Below are positions 35,972 to 45,078 of a stretch of 64,000 bases of DNA, one piece after another; the stretch's first letter is position 1, and the number at the start of each line of letters is the position of its first letter. The notes below the pieces were generated by a model. That model was given only the letters and a program-made list of their open reading frames with translations. It was not told the origin of the DNA and did no database searches. Origin of the DNA: JAZKFT01 sp965246935 (GTDB lineage: Bacteria > Bacteroidota > Bacteroidia > Chitinophagales > Chitinophagaceae); NCBI GenBank assembly GCA_965246935.1, contig CBDFGC010000027.1, forward strand, positions 3,747 to 67,746, read 5' to 3'. The position numbers were made by a program, and so were the translations under genes.

Positions 35972-38900
35972 GTGCGTTTAAAAAGTCTTGACATTAAAGG
36001 ATTTAAAAGTTTTGCCGATAAAACCATCATTCATTTCGACGAAGGCGTTACCGGCATCATCGGCCCGAACGGATGTGGCAAAAGCAATATCATTGATAGT
36101 ATCCGCTGGGTAATCGGTGAACAAAAGATTAGCAATCTCCGCAGCGAAAATCTGGAAAGCCTGGTTTTTAACGGCAGTAAAAACCGCAGCGGCAGCGGCA
36201 TGGCCGAAGTAAGCCTGACGTTCGAAAATACCCGCAACCTGCTGCCCACCGAGTTCAGTACGGTAACCGTTACCCGCCGTTTTTATAAGAACGGTGAAAG
36301 TGAGTACCGTCTGAACGATGTGCAATGCCGGTTGAAAGACATCAACAATCTGTTTTTAGATACCGGTGTAAGTAATGATAGCTATGCCATTATCGAATTG
36401 GGAATGGTGGATGACATCATAAAGGATAAAGAAAACAGCCGCCGCCGGATGCTGGAGCAGGCAGCCGGCGTTACCATTTACAAAACCCGAAAAAAAGAAA
36501 CTAAACTAAAACTGGATGCTACCGAGCAGGACCTGGCTCGTATCGACGACCTGCTTTTTGAAATCAATAATCAGTTGAAGCAACTGGAAAGCCAGGCAAA
36601 AAAAGCGGAGAAGTACCATGAGATCCGAAAAGAGTACAGAGTCGTTTCGATAGAATTAGCAAAAGCATCTTTGGAAGGATTTAATACGCAGTACAAAACC
36701 CTGAATGAACAGCAGGCTGCTGAAACGGAAAAACGGTCAGTATTAGATACTGCTATTGTAGCTGCTGAAGCAGAAGCAGAGGGTTCCCGGGCCGATTTTT
36801 TGGAGAAAGAAAATAACCTGCAACTGGTACAGCAGGCTTTTAATGAATTGCAACAGCAGCTACGGAAGGAAGAAAACGAAAAGAACTTAGCCCGGCAGCG
36901 CCTGCAGCACCTTACGGAAAAAGAGCATACCCTTACTGATTTTTTACAGCGGAGTGAAGGCCACCTAAAGAGCCTGGAGGAAGGTGTGGCATACACCAAT
37001 GTACAGGCCGAAGAGCAGAAAAAAGTAGTAGCCGAACAGCAGCTACAGTTGGAAGAAATCCGAAAAGTGCTGGATGAGAAAAGGCTGGTGTACGATGAAA
37101 AACGAAAGGAATTAGACAAGGTTCGCAACCACCAGCAAACGGTACAGCACCAGCAATTTCAAGCAGAGAAAAAGAGCGCTGTAGCCGATGCTTCCATTCA
37201 AAACCTGCAACGGAGTATTTACCAGTTGCACCTGGAAGAGGAAGGCCGCAAAACGACACTGGAAAATCTACACCACGAAAAAGAAATCGGGGAGCAGGAA
37301 CGGGAAGAAAAAAAATATTTGTTACAGCAGTTGCAAACGCAACACCAGCAGGCAAAAGACCAGATTGCGGCTGCCCAATCCGAACTGGAACAATTAAGAA
37401 ACTTTTTAGCAGAAGATGGCCGCAAACTGGATAGCCGGCGTAACGAACACAACCTGCTGAAAAGCCTGATTGACAGCATGGAAGGCTATCCGGAAAGTGT
37501 AAAATTTCTGCACAAGAATACCGGCTGGAACCATACAGCTCCCCTGCTCAGCGATATTATTTATGTAAAGGAAGGGTACCGGCCGGCATTGGAAAACATG
37601 CTGGAGCCTTACCTGAATTATTATGTGGTCAATAATCTGCAGGAAGGATTACAGGCGGTTCACCTGCTAAGCAATAACAAAAAAGGGAAAGCCAATTTTT
37701 TTCTGTTGGACCAGGTACAGCCATCTACGGTTGTGAATCCCGGCAATCATTTGCCTGAAGGCGCTATACCGGCAATGGATGTGGTGGAGGTAGATGCACC
37801 ATACCAACAACTGGCCCGGGCACTGTTGGGAAACGTTGTAATTGCCGAAGGCGAATCCGTTTTGGAAAATACCAATGGCTTTGTTGTTTTAGATAAGGCA
37901 GGCCATTTTGTACGAAACAAATATTCGCTTAGTGGTGGCAGCGTAGGCTTGTTTGAAGGTAAACGCATTGGCCGGGCTAAAAACTTAGAAAAATTGCGGG
38001 AAGAAATTGCTGCACAGGAAGAAGTAGTAACGGATTTAAAAACACGTATCGGTCAAAAACAGGCTGAAGTATTGAATTTCAATGCACAATTACAAGATGC
38101 CGCTATCCGCAAAACCGAACAGGAAATTGGCCAGTGCAATAACAAGGTTTTTTCTGTACATAACCGGATTGAAACCATTGAGGCGGCACAAAAACAATCA
38201 GCTCAGCGTCTGCAACAATTGCAGGATCAGCTGGCCCATCAGCAGGAGGAGATAGCTGTGGTAAAAGAATCGCACCAGGAACTTACAGAAAGCCTGAAAG
38301 AAGCAATCGCCAACCTTGCCTCACTGGACGAAGTGTACAAACAGGCTGGTAATGAATACCAACAGGTATCAGGTCGGTACAACGAATCGAACATAAACCT
38401 TACCCGCCAGCAAAGCAAACTGGCATCGCTGGTACAGGAAGGTCAGTATAAGGCCCGGCAGGTGGCAGATTTGCAGCAGCAACGGGAAGCCAGTACTCAC
38501 CAGTTACAGCAGATTACCATTCAACTGGAAGAAAGCCGTCTGCACTTGGAAAAGGTAGAAACGTTGGCAACAAAACTGCAGCAGCAAAAAGAAACGGACG
38601 AAAAAGCGCTGAACGAAAAGAGCCAGCAATATTACCATTTACGCAATGCCATCAGCCAAAGAGAAAGCGAGCTACGCCACACCGTTAAAAGCCGGGAACT
38701 GAGCGATATGCTGCTAAACGAAATACGGGAAAAGCTAAATAACCTGAAACTGCAATTAGCGGGTATGAAGGAACGGCTGGATGTGGAATTTAAAATAAAG
38801 CTGGACGATATACTGGATGAAGAAAGGCAAACGGAAACCCCTTTGGAAGAATTGCAAACCAGCGTGGACCGGATGAAGAAGCGGCTGGAAAACTTAGGCG

Positions 38901-39499
38901 AGGTAAACCCGACTGCTATCGAGGCTTACACTGAAATGAAAAAACGGTACGAGTTTATCCAGGAGCAAAAAGCCGACCTGGTAAAAGCAAAAGGCAGCCT
39001 GCTGCAAACCATAAGGGAAGTGGAAGCTACCGCCAACCAGCAGTTTTTAGATACGTTCAACCGGGTACGGGATAATTTTCAGAAAGTATTCAAAGCACTG
39101 TTTACCGAAGAAGATACCGCCGATATGATTTTGGTGGATCCGGAAAATTTAGCGGAGTCGGGAATTGACATTGTAGCCAAGCCAAAAGGCAAGCGGCCGG
39201 CTTCCATTAACCAGTTAAGCGGTGGCGAAAAAACCCTGACGGCTACGGCCTTGTTGTTTTCTATTTACCTGATTAAGCCTGCACCGTTTTGTATTCTGGA
39301 CGAAGTGGATGCCCCGCTGGACGATGCGAATATTGGCAAGTTTACCAATATGATCCGCCAGTTCAGCGAAAACAGCCAGTTTATTATTGTAACGCACAAC
39401 AAGCAAACGATGAGCGCTGTGGATGTGATTTATGGTGTAACCATGCAGGAGGCTGGTGTAAGTAAATTAGTACCGGTAGATTTTCGGAGTTTGAATTAA
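35972..39499 (+). CDS. smc: Chromosome segregation protein SMC
   Basis: The 1175-residue condensin ATPase that compacts and separates chromosomes. Walker A is GPNGCGKS at residues 31-38. Coiled coils run from about 170 to 500 and from about 660 to 1000, around a hinge at about 510-650. The ABC signature LSGGEK is at 1082-1087 and Walker B at about 1106-1116 (FCILDEVDAPLDD). The length is normal for bacterial SMC. GTG at 35972 is chosen because it gives the canonical start MRLKSLDIKGFKSFAD and lies just after a TAnnTTTG element. ScpA and ScpB are not in the window. Confidence 0.97.
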   Translation: MRLKSLDIKGFKSFADKTIIHFDEGVTGIIGPNGCGKSNIIDSIRWVIGEQKISNLRSENLESLVFNGSKNRSGSGMAEVSLTFENTRNLLPTEFSTVTVTRRFYKNGESEYRLNDVQCRLKDINNLFLDTGVSNDSYAIIELGMVDDIIKDKENSRRRMLEQAAGVTIYKTRKKETKLKLDATEQDLARIDDLLFEINNQLKQLESQAKKAEKYHEIRKEYRVVSIELAKASLEGFNTQYKTLNEQQAAETEKRSVLDTAIVAAEAEAEGSRADFLEKENNLQLVQQAFNELQQQLRKEENEKNLARQRLQHLTEKEHTLTDFLQRSEGHLKSLEEGVAYTNVQAEEQKKVVAEQQLQLEEIRKVLDEKRLVYDEKRKELDKVRNHQQTVQHQQFQAEKKSAVADASIQNLQRSIYQLHLEEEGRKTTLENLHHEKEIGEQEREEKKYLLQQLQTQHQQAKDQIAAAQSELEQLRNFLAEDGRKLDSRRNEHNLLKSLIDSMEGYPESVKFLHKNTGWNHTAPLLSDIIYVKEGYRPALENMLEPYLNYYVVNNLQEGLQAVHLLSNNKKGKANFFLLDQVQPSTVVNPGNHLPEGAIPAMDVVEVDAPYQQLARALLGNVVIAEGESVLENTNGFVVLDKAGHFVRNKYSLSGGSVGLFEGKRIGRAKNLEKLREEIAAQEEVVTDLKTRIGQKQAEVLNFNAQLQDAAIRKTEQEIGQCNNKVFSVHNRIETIEAAQKQSAQRLQQLQDQLAHQQEEIAVVKESHQELTESLKEAIANLASLDEVYKQAGNEYQQVSGRYNESNINLTRQQSKLASLVQEGQYKARQVADLQQQREASTHQLQQITIQLEESRLHLEKVETLATKLQQQKETDEKALNEKSQQYYHLRNAISQRESELRHTVKSRELSDMLLNEIREKLNNLKLQLAGMKERLDVEFKIKLDDILDEERQTETPLEELQTSVDRMKKRLENLGEVNPTAIEAYTEMKKRYEFIQEQKADLVKAKGSLLQTIREVEATANQQFLDTFNRVRDNFQKVFKALFTEEDTADMILVDPENLAESGIDIVAKPKGKRPASINQLSGGEKTLTATALLFSIYLIKPAPFCILDEVDAPLDDANIGKFTNMIRQFSENSQFIIVTHNKQTMSAVDVIYGVTMQEAGVSKLVPVDFRSLN

Positions 39500-39775
39500 T
39501 TAGAGATGCAGGTCGGCACCGCAGTTCAGACCTTTCAATTAAACCAGGTATAAAAATATATCATGGATTGGAAAAGTTTTTTAAGCACTGTTTCAAAAAC
39601 TTTATTGGAAAGTGATGACCTGCTGGAAAAGTTTTCAGCCTCATCATCCTCCTGGTTAGGCTTTTATGCAATTACAGACGATGAAATTCAAAAACATGCA
39701 ACCCGGTTAGGAACGGATTTTCCACCCTCCTACATTGAGTTTCTGAAAACATCGAACAGCTTTAAACAGCTAAGT

Positions 39776-40214
39776 ATAATTGTCAAAATAACTTCAACAT
39801 TTCTTCCTTTGGTTTTGGTTGCCCCCAAACCCCCTAAAGGGGGCTTTAAGACACCTTCTAAACAGGACTTGAGTATCTTGATTCCCGGACGCACTATTTA
39901 TTTTTAAGGTCAAACAAAGCTCCCCCTTCAGGGCAATGTCATTAAGTGAAGGATTGATGTAGCAGTTATGCGCCGTAGGTGCAACCTGTTTGTAGCAAAC
40001 AGACATCAATGATGTTGGTGCATGCCACGTAGTGGCTACCTAATCAGAGAATAGGGGTAGCCACTACGTGGCAATGATCCCCTTTGCCTCTTTGTTTGCT
40101 ACAAACAGAAAGCCCCGATGGGGCTTAAATTAATGACATTGCCCTTTAGGGGTTGGTGGCAACCAACCCCGGGCAAAAGCTGTCTAAATTAGGGAAGTTA
40201 TTTCGACAGCTTTT
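39776..40214. mobile_element. MITE inserted into the SMI1/KNR4 gene
   Basis: The element is bordered by CTAAGT on both sides (39770-39775 and 40215-40220), a 6-base target duplication, and removal of one copy plus the element restores the SUKH reading QLS-CFVWD. Its ends are inverted: TGTCAAAATAACTTC at the left and GAAGTTATTTCGACA at the right. It has no transposase gene, only stem-loops: CCCCCTAAAGGGGG at about 39831, and a nested repeat at 39930-40145. Confidence 0.82.
39930..40145. repeat. Nested inverted-repeat unit inside the MITE
   Basis: AGGGCAATGTCATTA (39930) and TAATGACATTGCCCT (40131) are a perfect 15-base inverted pair. Within are further palindromes: CTGTTTGTAGCAAACAG near 39989, GCCACGTAGTGGC near 40024, and its relative GTAGCCACTACGTGGC near 40048. 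It looks like one small mobile repeat that inserted into another. Confidence 0.72.
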
Positions 40215-40636
40215 CTAAGTTGCTTTGTCTGGGATATTTGGCCTTTGGAAAAAGTGAACTGGTTGAAAGATATTGATCTGAAACTAATAGAAATATATTC
40301 AACTCAATTTGCAGGAGTATTTAAGTTAACAGATGAAGAATATTTTGTTTACGGGAAATGCAGGATCCTCCTTACTTCAGGAGTGCTTATTTCGAAAAAT
40401 GCTTTACAATCTCCGGCTGGGGTGATGCTACAATTTTGTTGCTAAATCCAGAAGTAAAACTTGGCAAAGAATGGGAGGCCTGGACGTTTGCTCTGTCGAA
40501 ATTAGGCCCAACCCGTTATCAATCTTTTGAAAAGCTAATAATTGAAGAATACAATCGTTATTTGAAACTACGTAGTGATGAATAAGGGTTGTATTAATTT
40601 GTAGGTTGAAAATTAAAAACGTTGAAGTTCCGGTAT

Positions 40637-40896
40637 TCATTTTCTACTTTCATAATATTCTTCTTTTAATTCTCTCGAGCTTTTAAGATCAGATTCTGCT
40701 TCCTCCTGCCCTTCACTCAATTGAAGCATCCAATCGGCCACTGGCAGTTCCTCAATGGTTTTGTACTCACTTGCTGCCGCTTTTCGTAACAAAATTTCCG
40801 TAAGAACATTGATGTTAATGCCGCCTTTTATGAGCCAGTTCCTCAGCCGTATAAAAAAATTTTTCATTCAAATTCAGCGTAAAGTCAGCATTCATA
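40637..40896 (-). pseudogene. DUF6364-like putative antitoxin, frameshifted
   Basis: From the ATG at 40896 the minus strand reads MNADFTLNLNEKFFYTAEEL and then AHKR, the ribbon-helix-helix-like opening of DUF6364 proteins. It then stops unless one C of the GGCGGC stretch near 40830 is dropped, giving KRGININVLTEILLRKAAAS and on to the C-terminus EELKEEYYESRK-like at 40637. A shorter open frame from 40867 exists but starts with residues (IRLRNWLIKGG) that do not fit the family. Its usual PIN-type toxin partner is missing, so I infer a decayed toxin-antitoxin remnant. Confidence 0.6.
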
Positions 40897-40916
40897 CAAT
40901 GATTTTATAAACAAAT

Positions 40917-41290
40917 TTAATTTTCTTTTTTGAATACAGAGTTAATCAAATCTGTACAACTATTGGGGTGTAAGAAATGGCTGGCAAGTGGATAGGCTGC
41001 CGCAGCAAAGCAGCACAGAGGAAGGCTGGTCTGTAGCGTAAGCAGGGCCGTGTTTGGCAGGTGTTTTCCAGCCCACAGTCGAGCAACAAAAATGGAAGAA
41101 AACACTTGACTTTAGAAAGAAGCCAACGGGCTGGAAAATGTTCCTGCCATACAAATGGCATCTGCGGTGCCGCCCGACATGAACATTAAAATAAATACAA
41201 GTAGCGGGCGGCATGCGCCTCAGATCAGCCTTTATTTTTTTGTTTCTTTTTGCATCAATGCAAAAAGAAAAATGAAAAGAATTTTGCTGA
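40917..41290. other. Gene-free stretch with a possible conserved non-coding repeat
   Basis: There is no convincing gene in these 370 bases. The segment is GC-rich in the middle, with GGCTGGAAA/TTTCCAGCC pairs (near 41075 and 41130) and GCCGCCCG/CGGGCGGC near 41170 and 41208. It then ends in the hairpin TTTGCATCAATGCAAA near 41261. The composition and paired blocks suggest a structured non-coding or repeat element. The open frames on the minus strand have no family features. Confidence 0.35.
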
Positions 41291-41343
41291 CAGTTTACTG
41301 AATTAGTTCATGTAAAAAGGCAAGGCTCAAAGATGTGCACAAA

Positions 41344-41378
41344 CAAAAAGGCCGCTCACATCCCGTGAACGACCTTTT
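41344..41378. terminator. Terminator after the GH18 gene
   Basis: AAAGGTCGTTCAC and GTGAGCGGCCTTT (minus strand) form a 13-base stem with one or two mismatches and flanking T runs, so it can end transcription of the minus-strand GH18 gene. Confidence 0.75.
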
Positions 41379-41461
41379 ATTTACCCTGCTGCTTACAGAA
41401 ACCACAGACGCAGACTTATACACCAGGTTTAAAAGAAAGAAAAAAATAATTTTAAAATTTT

Positions 41462-43765
41462 TTAGTTCCCATCCACCGTCAGCGGAGCACCCTGCACCAG
41501 GTTGCCACTCAGCACTTCGCATTTGGTTTTTACGGTTAATGGGGCCAGGTTTTTAAAAATTCGATTGTTATTGGGTGTAGCAGCATGAAGCACCAGTTTA
41601 CCAATTTGTGCCGGCAATAAATTCCCACCAAAGCCTGATGGATTATTACTGCCTAAGGTAGACACACCATCTCCAAGCATCAGTACGGTAGCTGCACCAA
41701 AATTGTACGGGCAATTAATGCTTTGGCTGGCGGCGCCCAATGGTGGGTTAATAATCTGCAACGTATCACCGGTAAAAGAAAAATGATCGGCATTGCAGCC
41801 AATGTTGAATAAATTTTCACCATCGGCAATACTGGTAGCGGCATTACCGGTATTGCCGTCAATCACCAGCCTGCCACCTGTCAGATTAAAAACGCTGGAA
41901 ATGGAACTGGTCAGGTTGCCAAAAATATGCACCTGTCCGGCGCTAATTTGCAGGTTGCCATTGTTTACCACTTTGCTGTTTTTTACCGTTGCAGTACCAA
42001 CACTTAACTGCACCATAGCATTGCTGACGAGTAAGGAAGCCGTTGTATCAACGGTTAAACTTTGCACCTGTGCCGAAGTATTCACTACAACGTTGTGGCC
42101 TGCCATGATCATAACCGGGTCCGTTGCTTTTGGTATCGCTCCATACTGCCAGGTTAGTGGATCATTCCAGTTTCCGGAGTTAATGGTACGGGCAATAAAC
42201 GGCCCCGGATAACAGGTGTACAAAGCTTTGTATCCGTCCTTTATGGTAGCGCCATCCGAGTGGAATTGCAACGTCAGAACGCCACTGGTTGCAATTACCG
42301 GTGCCGGAATAATGGTTCCGGTAAAACTGCCGATAAGCGGCGATGCAGTAGAAGGGCCATTGTATACCCGTAGGGAATCGAAACCCTGTTCCAAATTAAA
42401 ATTATAAAAATTTAATACCACATAGCCTGCGCCCGGCGGTGCAATGGTAAACGTATAATTGGAGTTGTTCACGTAAGTGCCCAGCGGGCCACCCATATCA
42501 TACAGCGTATCGCTGCAAGGGGTTGTAGAACAGGTACTCAGATTATCATTAATCATATTCCATAGCTCGGGATAGCCTGCATCATAACCCAGTCGCCACA
42601 TAGCCCCACCTGCCAGGCCCCGTTGCTTTATCAAACTGTATTTCTGTTTTAAGCTGATGGTATCGTCGATAAATTGCTGGTTGGGTATCGCATTTACATC
42701 GTTGAAACAATGGTATGCAGTAAAGGCATACGGTTCGTGCAGGGTAGTATTGTAGTAGCCGGATGTGTTATCCCTGAACTGGGTATAAGTTTGCGTACTG
42801 ATAGGTGCTGCATTGCCATCGGCAGGTAATACACACCCATTGGTGGTTTTCCATCTTCTCCCATAATAAGGCATGGCCAGCAATACTTTTTCCCTGGCTG
42901 CAAAGCGAAGGATGGTATTCAGGTCGTTGGCCACATTGCCATGGCCATTGGGGTCTGAGGGTGCTTTTGGAAATTGCCAGGTAGGTGCTATGGGTCCGGG
43001 ATAATTTTGAGTACTCCAGTAATAATCATATCCCATTAAAATAAACAGGTCAACTACCGGATTTAAATTAGTTATATAATTGGCTGACACAACCTGCGAA
43101 CCTTGTATGTCGATTGAAATTTCTGCATTTGGCCTTACGGCCAATAATTGCGTTCTGAGGTTTCCTAAAAAAGTAGTGAAAGCCGGTGCATAAGTGGTGG
43201 AAAGGCCTGTACCTTCAAAATCTATATTTAGTCCTTTTACATCTGCCGTGGTTATTTCATTTATAAGGTTAGTAATTAATGTTTGCTGTGCCGTGGCATT
43301 GCCAAAAAAGCTGGTGAATGTAGTGCTGGTGCCAAAAAAAGTTACAGACAGGTTCACATTTACCCCGTTGGCTTTTGCCGTCGATACAGTTGCATTGTTG
43401 CCCCAGTTCATTAATTGTGTTGGGTTGGTGGCATTGCCTGTGAGATAATCAACCTGGTAAGAAAAATAGGAAAGGTCAGTTAAAGATTGCCATACGTAAC
43501 TGGCGGAAGAAGTACCTATGGCATGCCAGCCAAACATCCTTTTGGCAAGCGGGCATGCAGTGGAGTTTAATCTTGAAACAACTTTACTATTGTTAGCACA
43601 TTCCCCATACCAGGCACAACGCAGGCTGTCCCATTTTTCAATTGGGTAAGCCGCCATGGCCTGTTGACGCAGGGTTTCATCATAGGCATCGGAAAAATGA
43701 GCTTGCTGGGCAGTGGCAGTAACTGCTAAAACGGAGAATAGCAGCGTTGTAAAGATGGTTTTCAT
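41462..43765 (-). CDS. GH18 chitinase-like secreted protein with CUB domain
   Basis: A 767-residue secreted protein. A signal peptide (about 1-20, VTATAQ) precedes a glycoside hydrolase family 18 TIM barrel (about 75-410), whose catalytic motif ends NIDFEG with the acid E184 and which has the strand GYDYYWS. Next comes a CUB-like domain (about 415-515, YVNNSNYTFTIAPPGAGYVVLNF), then a beta-helix-like region with NSGNWNDPLTWQYG as in many T9SS-exported proteins. The usual T9SS sorting domain is absent and the protein ends LVQGAPLTVDGN, so the C-terminus may be lost, although a terminator follows at once. Chitin or peptidoglycan-like glycans are likely substrates. Confidence 0.85.
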   Translation of the reverse strand: MKTIFTTLLFSVLAVTATAQQAHFSDAYDETLRQQAMAAYPIEKWDSLRCAWYGECANNSKVVSRLNSTACPLAKRMFGWHAIGTSSASYVWQSLTDLSYFSYQVDYLTGNATNPTQLMNWGNNATVSTAKANGVNVNLSVTFFGTSTTFTSFFGNATAQQTLITNLINEITTADVKGLNIDFEGTGLSTTYAPAFTTFLGNLRTQLLAVRPNAEISIDIQGSQVVSANYITNLNPVVDLFILMGYDYYWSTQNYPGPIAPTWQFPKAPSDPNGHGNVANDLNTILRFAAREKVLLAMPYYGRRWKTTNGCVLPADGNAAPISTQTYTQFRDNTSGYYNTTLHEPYAFTAYHCFNDVNAIPNQQFIDDTISLKQKYSLIKQRGLAGGAMWRLGYDAGYPELWNMINDNLSTCSTTPCSDTLYDMGGPLGTYVNNSNYTFTIAPPGAGYVVLNFYNFNLEQGFDSLRVYNGPSTASPLIGSFTGTIIPAPVIATSGVLTLQFHSDGATIKDGYKALYTCYPGPFIARTINSGNWNDPLTWQYGAIPKATDPVMIMAGHNVVVNTSAQVQSLTVDTTASLLVSNAMVQLSVGTATVKNSKVVNNGNLQISAGQVHIFGNLTSSISSVFNLTGGRLVIDGNTGNAATSIADGENLFNIGCNADHFSFTGDTLQIINPPLGAASQSINCPYNFGAATVLMLGDGVSTLGSNNPSGFGGNLLPAQIGKLVLHAATPNNNRIFKNLAPLTVKTKCEVLSGNLVQGAPLTVDGN

Positions 43766-43851
43766 AAGGCAGCAATTTTTAGTTGTTCTGCTACCGAAGA
43801 TAGGAGTTTACGTATTTGTGTTTGCAGCCGAGGCATCACCTTTATATGCAA

Positions 43852-43887
43852 AAAACAGCAAACGCCATTTAAAGCATTTGCTGTTTT
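43852..43887 (-). terminator. Terminator-like hairpin between manC and the GH18 gene
   Basis: AAAACAGCAAA and TTTGCTGTTTT form an 11-base perfect stem with T runs on the minus strand, about 100 bases after the manC stop. Confidence 0.65.
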
Positions 43888-43888
43888 G

Positions 43889-43990
43889 TAGAGACGCCAT
43901 GTTGGCGTCTCTATATGTGATTTTTAATTAAGAGATATTCAAGGCAGGCAGGAAACATTATCTATTAGACGCCAGCATGGCGTCTCTACA
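43889..43990. repeat. Two REP-like palindromes, one overlapping the manC stop
   Basis: GAGACGCCATGTTGGCGTCTC near 43890-43911 and AGACGCCAGCATGGCGTCT near 43967-43985 belong to one family, set about 60 bases apart. The second continues on the minus strand into TAGAGACGCC, so its edge supplies the TAG stop of manC (43986-43988). Confidence 0.75.
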
Positions 43991-45068
43991 AGTATTTTTC
44001 CCCTTTATTCCGTTTCAATTCTGAAACATATTCTTTTATTTCCTGTTCCTTTTCCCGTTTACAAACCAGCAATACATCCTTTGTATCCACAATAATAAAT
44101 TCTTCCAACCCTTGCAACACCAGTAATTTATCGGTATTGGCATACACCATATTGCGGGCAGCATCAATCACCATTACATTATCATTATTCAGGGCATTTC
44201 CGTGGTCGTCTTTATTCATATTGTCATAAGCGCTGTTCCAGGCACCCAGATCGCTCCAGCCAAAGGAAGAGGGTATGATATAAACATTATCCGATTTTTC
44301 CATAATACCAATGTCAATGGAAGTATTACTGCACAGCGGATACATCCGGTCAATAGCTTCCTGCTCCTGCGATGTATTATAATTTTCATTTTCTGCCGCA
44401 AATACCTCGTACATCTCCGGCAAATACTTTTCGAAAGCACTGGCAATGTTTTTTGCCTTCCACACAAAAATGCCGGCATTCCACAAAAACTCGCCGCTGG
44501 CAATAAAAGTTTTGGCTAACTCCAGGTTAGGCTTTTCGGTAAATAATTTTACTTTATATACGTTGTCTGTTACCGGCTGCTCTTCGTATTGTATATAGCC
44601 ATAACCGGTATTGGGGTAAGTAGGCTGTATGCCCAATGTAACCAACGCATTGTGTTTATCAACAAATGAAAGCGCTTCCAGGCACACCTTGGTAAAAGCA
44701 GTTACATCCAGTATCAGGTGGTCGCTGGGTGCCACAATGAACGATGCCAGAGGATCTTTTTGCAGTATTTTAAAAGCCATATAAGCCACACAGGGGGCTG
44801 TGTTTTTGCGGCTGGGCTCGCACAGTATATTTTCAACCTGAATTTGCGGTAACTGATCCTGCACCAATTGACCATACTCAGTACTGGTAACCACAAAAAT
44901 ATTTTCCGCAGGTATAAAACCGGCAAAGCGGTTATAGGTGGCCTGCATCAGCGTTTCGCCAGTACTTAAAATATCCAGAAATTGCTTGGGAAAGCTGGTG
45001 CGGCTCATCGGCCAGAAGCGGCTGCCAATTCCGCCAGCCATAATACATACGTAGTGATGTGGGTTCAT
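43986..45068 (-). CDS. manC: Mannose-1-phosphate guanylyltransferase
   Basis: A 360-residue nucleotidyltransferase making GDP-mannose from mannose 1-phosphate and GTP, for capsule, LPS and fucose synthesis. The pyrophosphorylase signature AGGIGSRFWPMSR is at residues 11-23, followed by FPKQFLDIL. LVTLGIQPTYPNTGYGYIQY and FTEKPNLELAKTF provide the metal and sugar sites, and FLWNAGIFVWKA follows. It lacks the C-terminal isomerase domain of the bifunctional enzymes and so is the single-function type. It starts 10 bases after the S41 peptidase stop, which makes the two likely co-transcribed. Confidence 0.94.
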   Translation of the reverse strand: MNPHHYVCIMAGGIGSRFWPMSRTSFPKQFLDILSTGETLMQATYNRFAGFIPAENIFVVTSTEYGQLVQDQLPQIQVENILCEPSRKNTAPCVAYMAFKILQKDPLASFIVAPSDHLILDVTAFTKVCLEALSFVDKHNALVTLGIQPTYPNTGYGYIQYEEQPVTDNVYKVKLFTEKPNLELAKTFIASGEFLWNAGIFVWKAKNIASAFEKYLPEMYEVFAAENENYNTSQEQEAIDRMYPLCSNTSIDIGIMEKSDNVYIIPSSFGWSDLGAWNSAYDNMNKDDHGNALNNDNVMVIDAARNMVYANTDKLLVLQGLEEFIIVDTKDVLLVCKREKEQEIKEYVSELKRNKGEKYL

Positions 45069-45078
45069 TTATTTAGAT

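Larger units (their letters stand above)
39563..40585 (+). pseudogene. SMI1/KNR4-family protein, interrupted by a MITE
   Basis: The two halves of one gene are separated by a 439-base insertion. The 5' half reads TDDEIQKHATRLGTDFPPSY and FLKTSNSFKQLS, typical of SMI1/KNR4 (SUKH) proteins. After the insertion the sequence resumes as CFVWDIWPLEKVNWLKDIDL and ends EEYNRYLKLRSDE at 40585. A missing A in the run near 40356 adds a further frameshift (FVYGK to MQDPPYF). SUKH proteins are often immunity proteins against polymorphic toxins; no toxin is visible nearby. A functional protein is not expected. Confidence 0.78.

Noticed and set aside
40917..41214. Three overlapping minus-strand open frames as genes
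   Set aside because: They overlap in three frames over the same GC-rich inverted blocks and show no protein features. Repeat or RNA structure explains them better.
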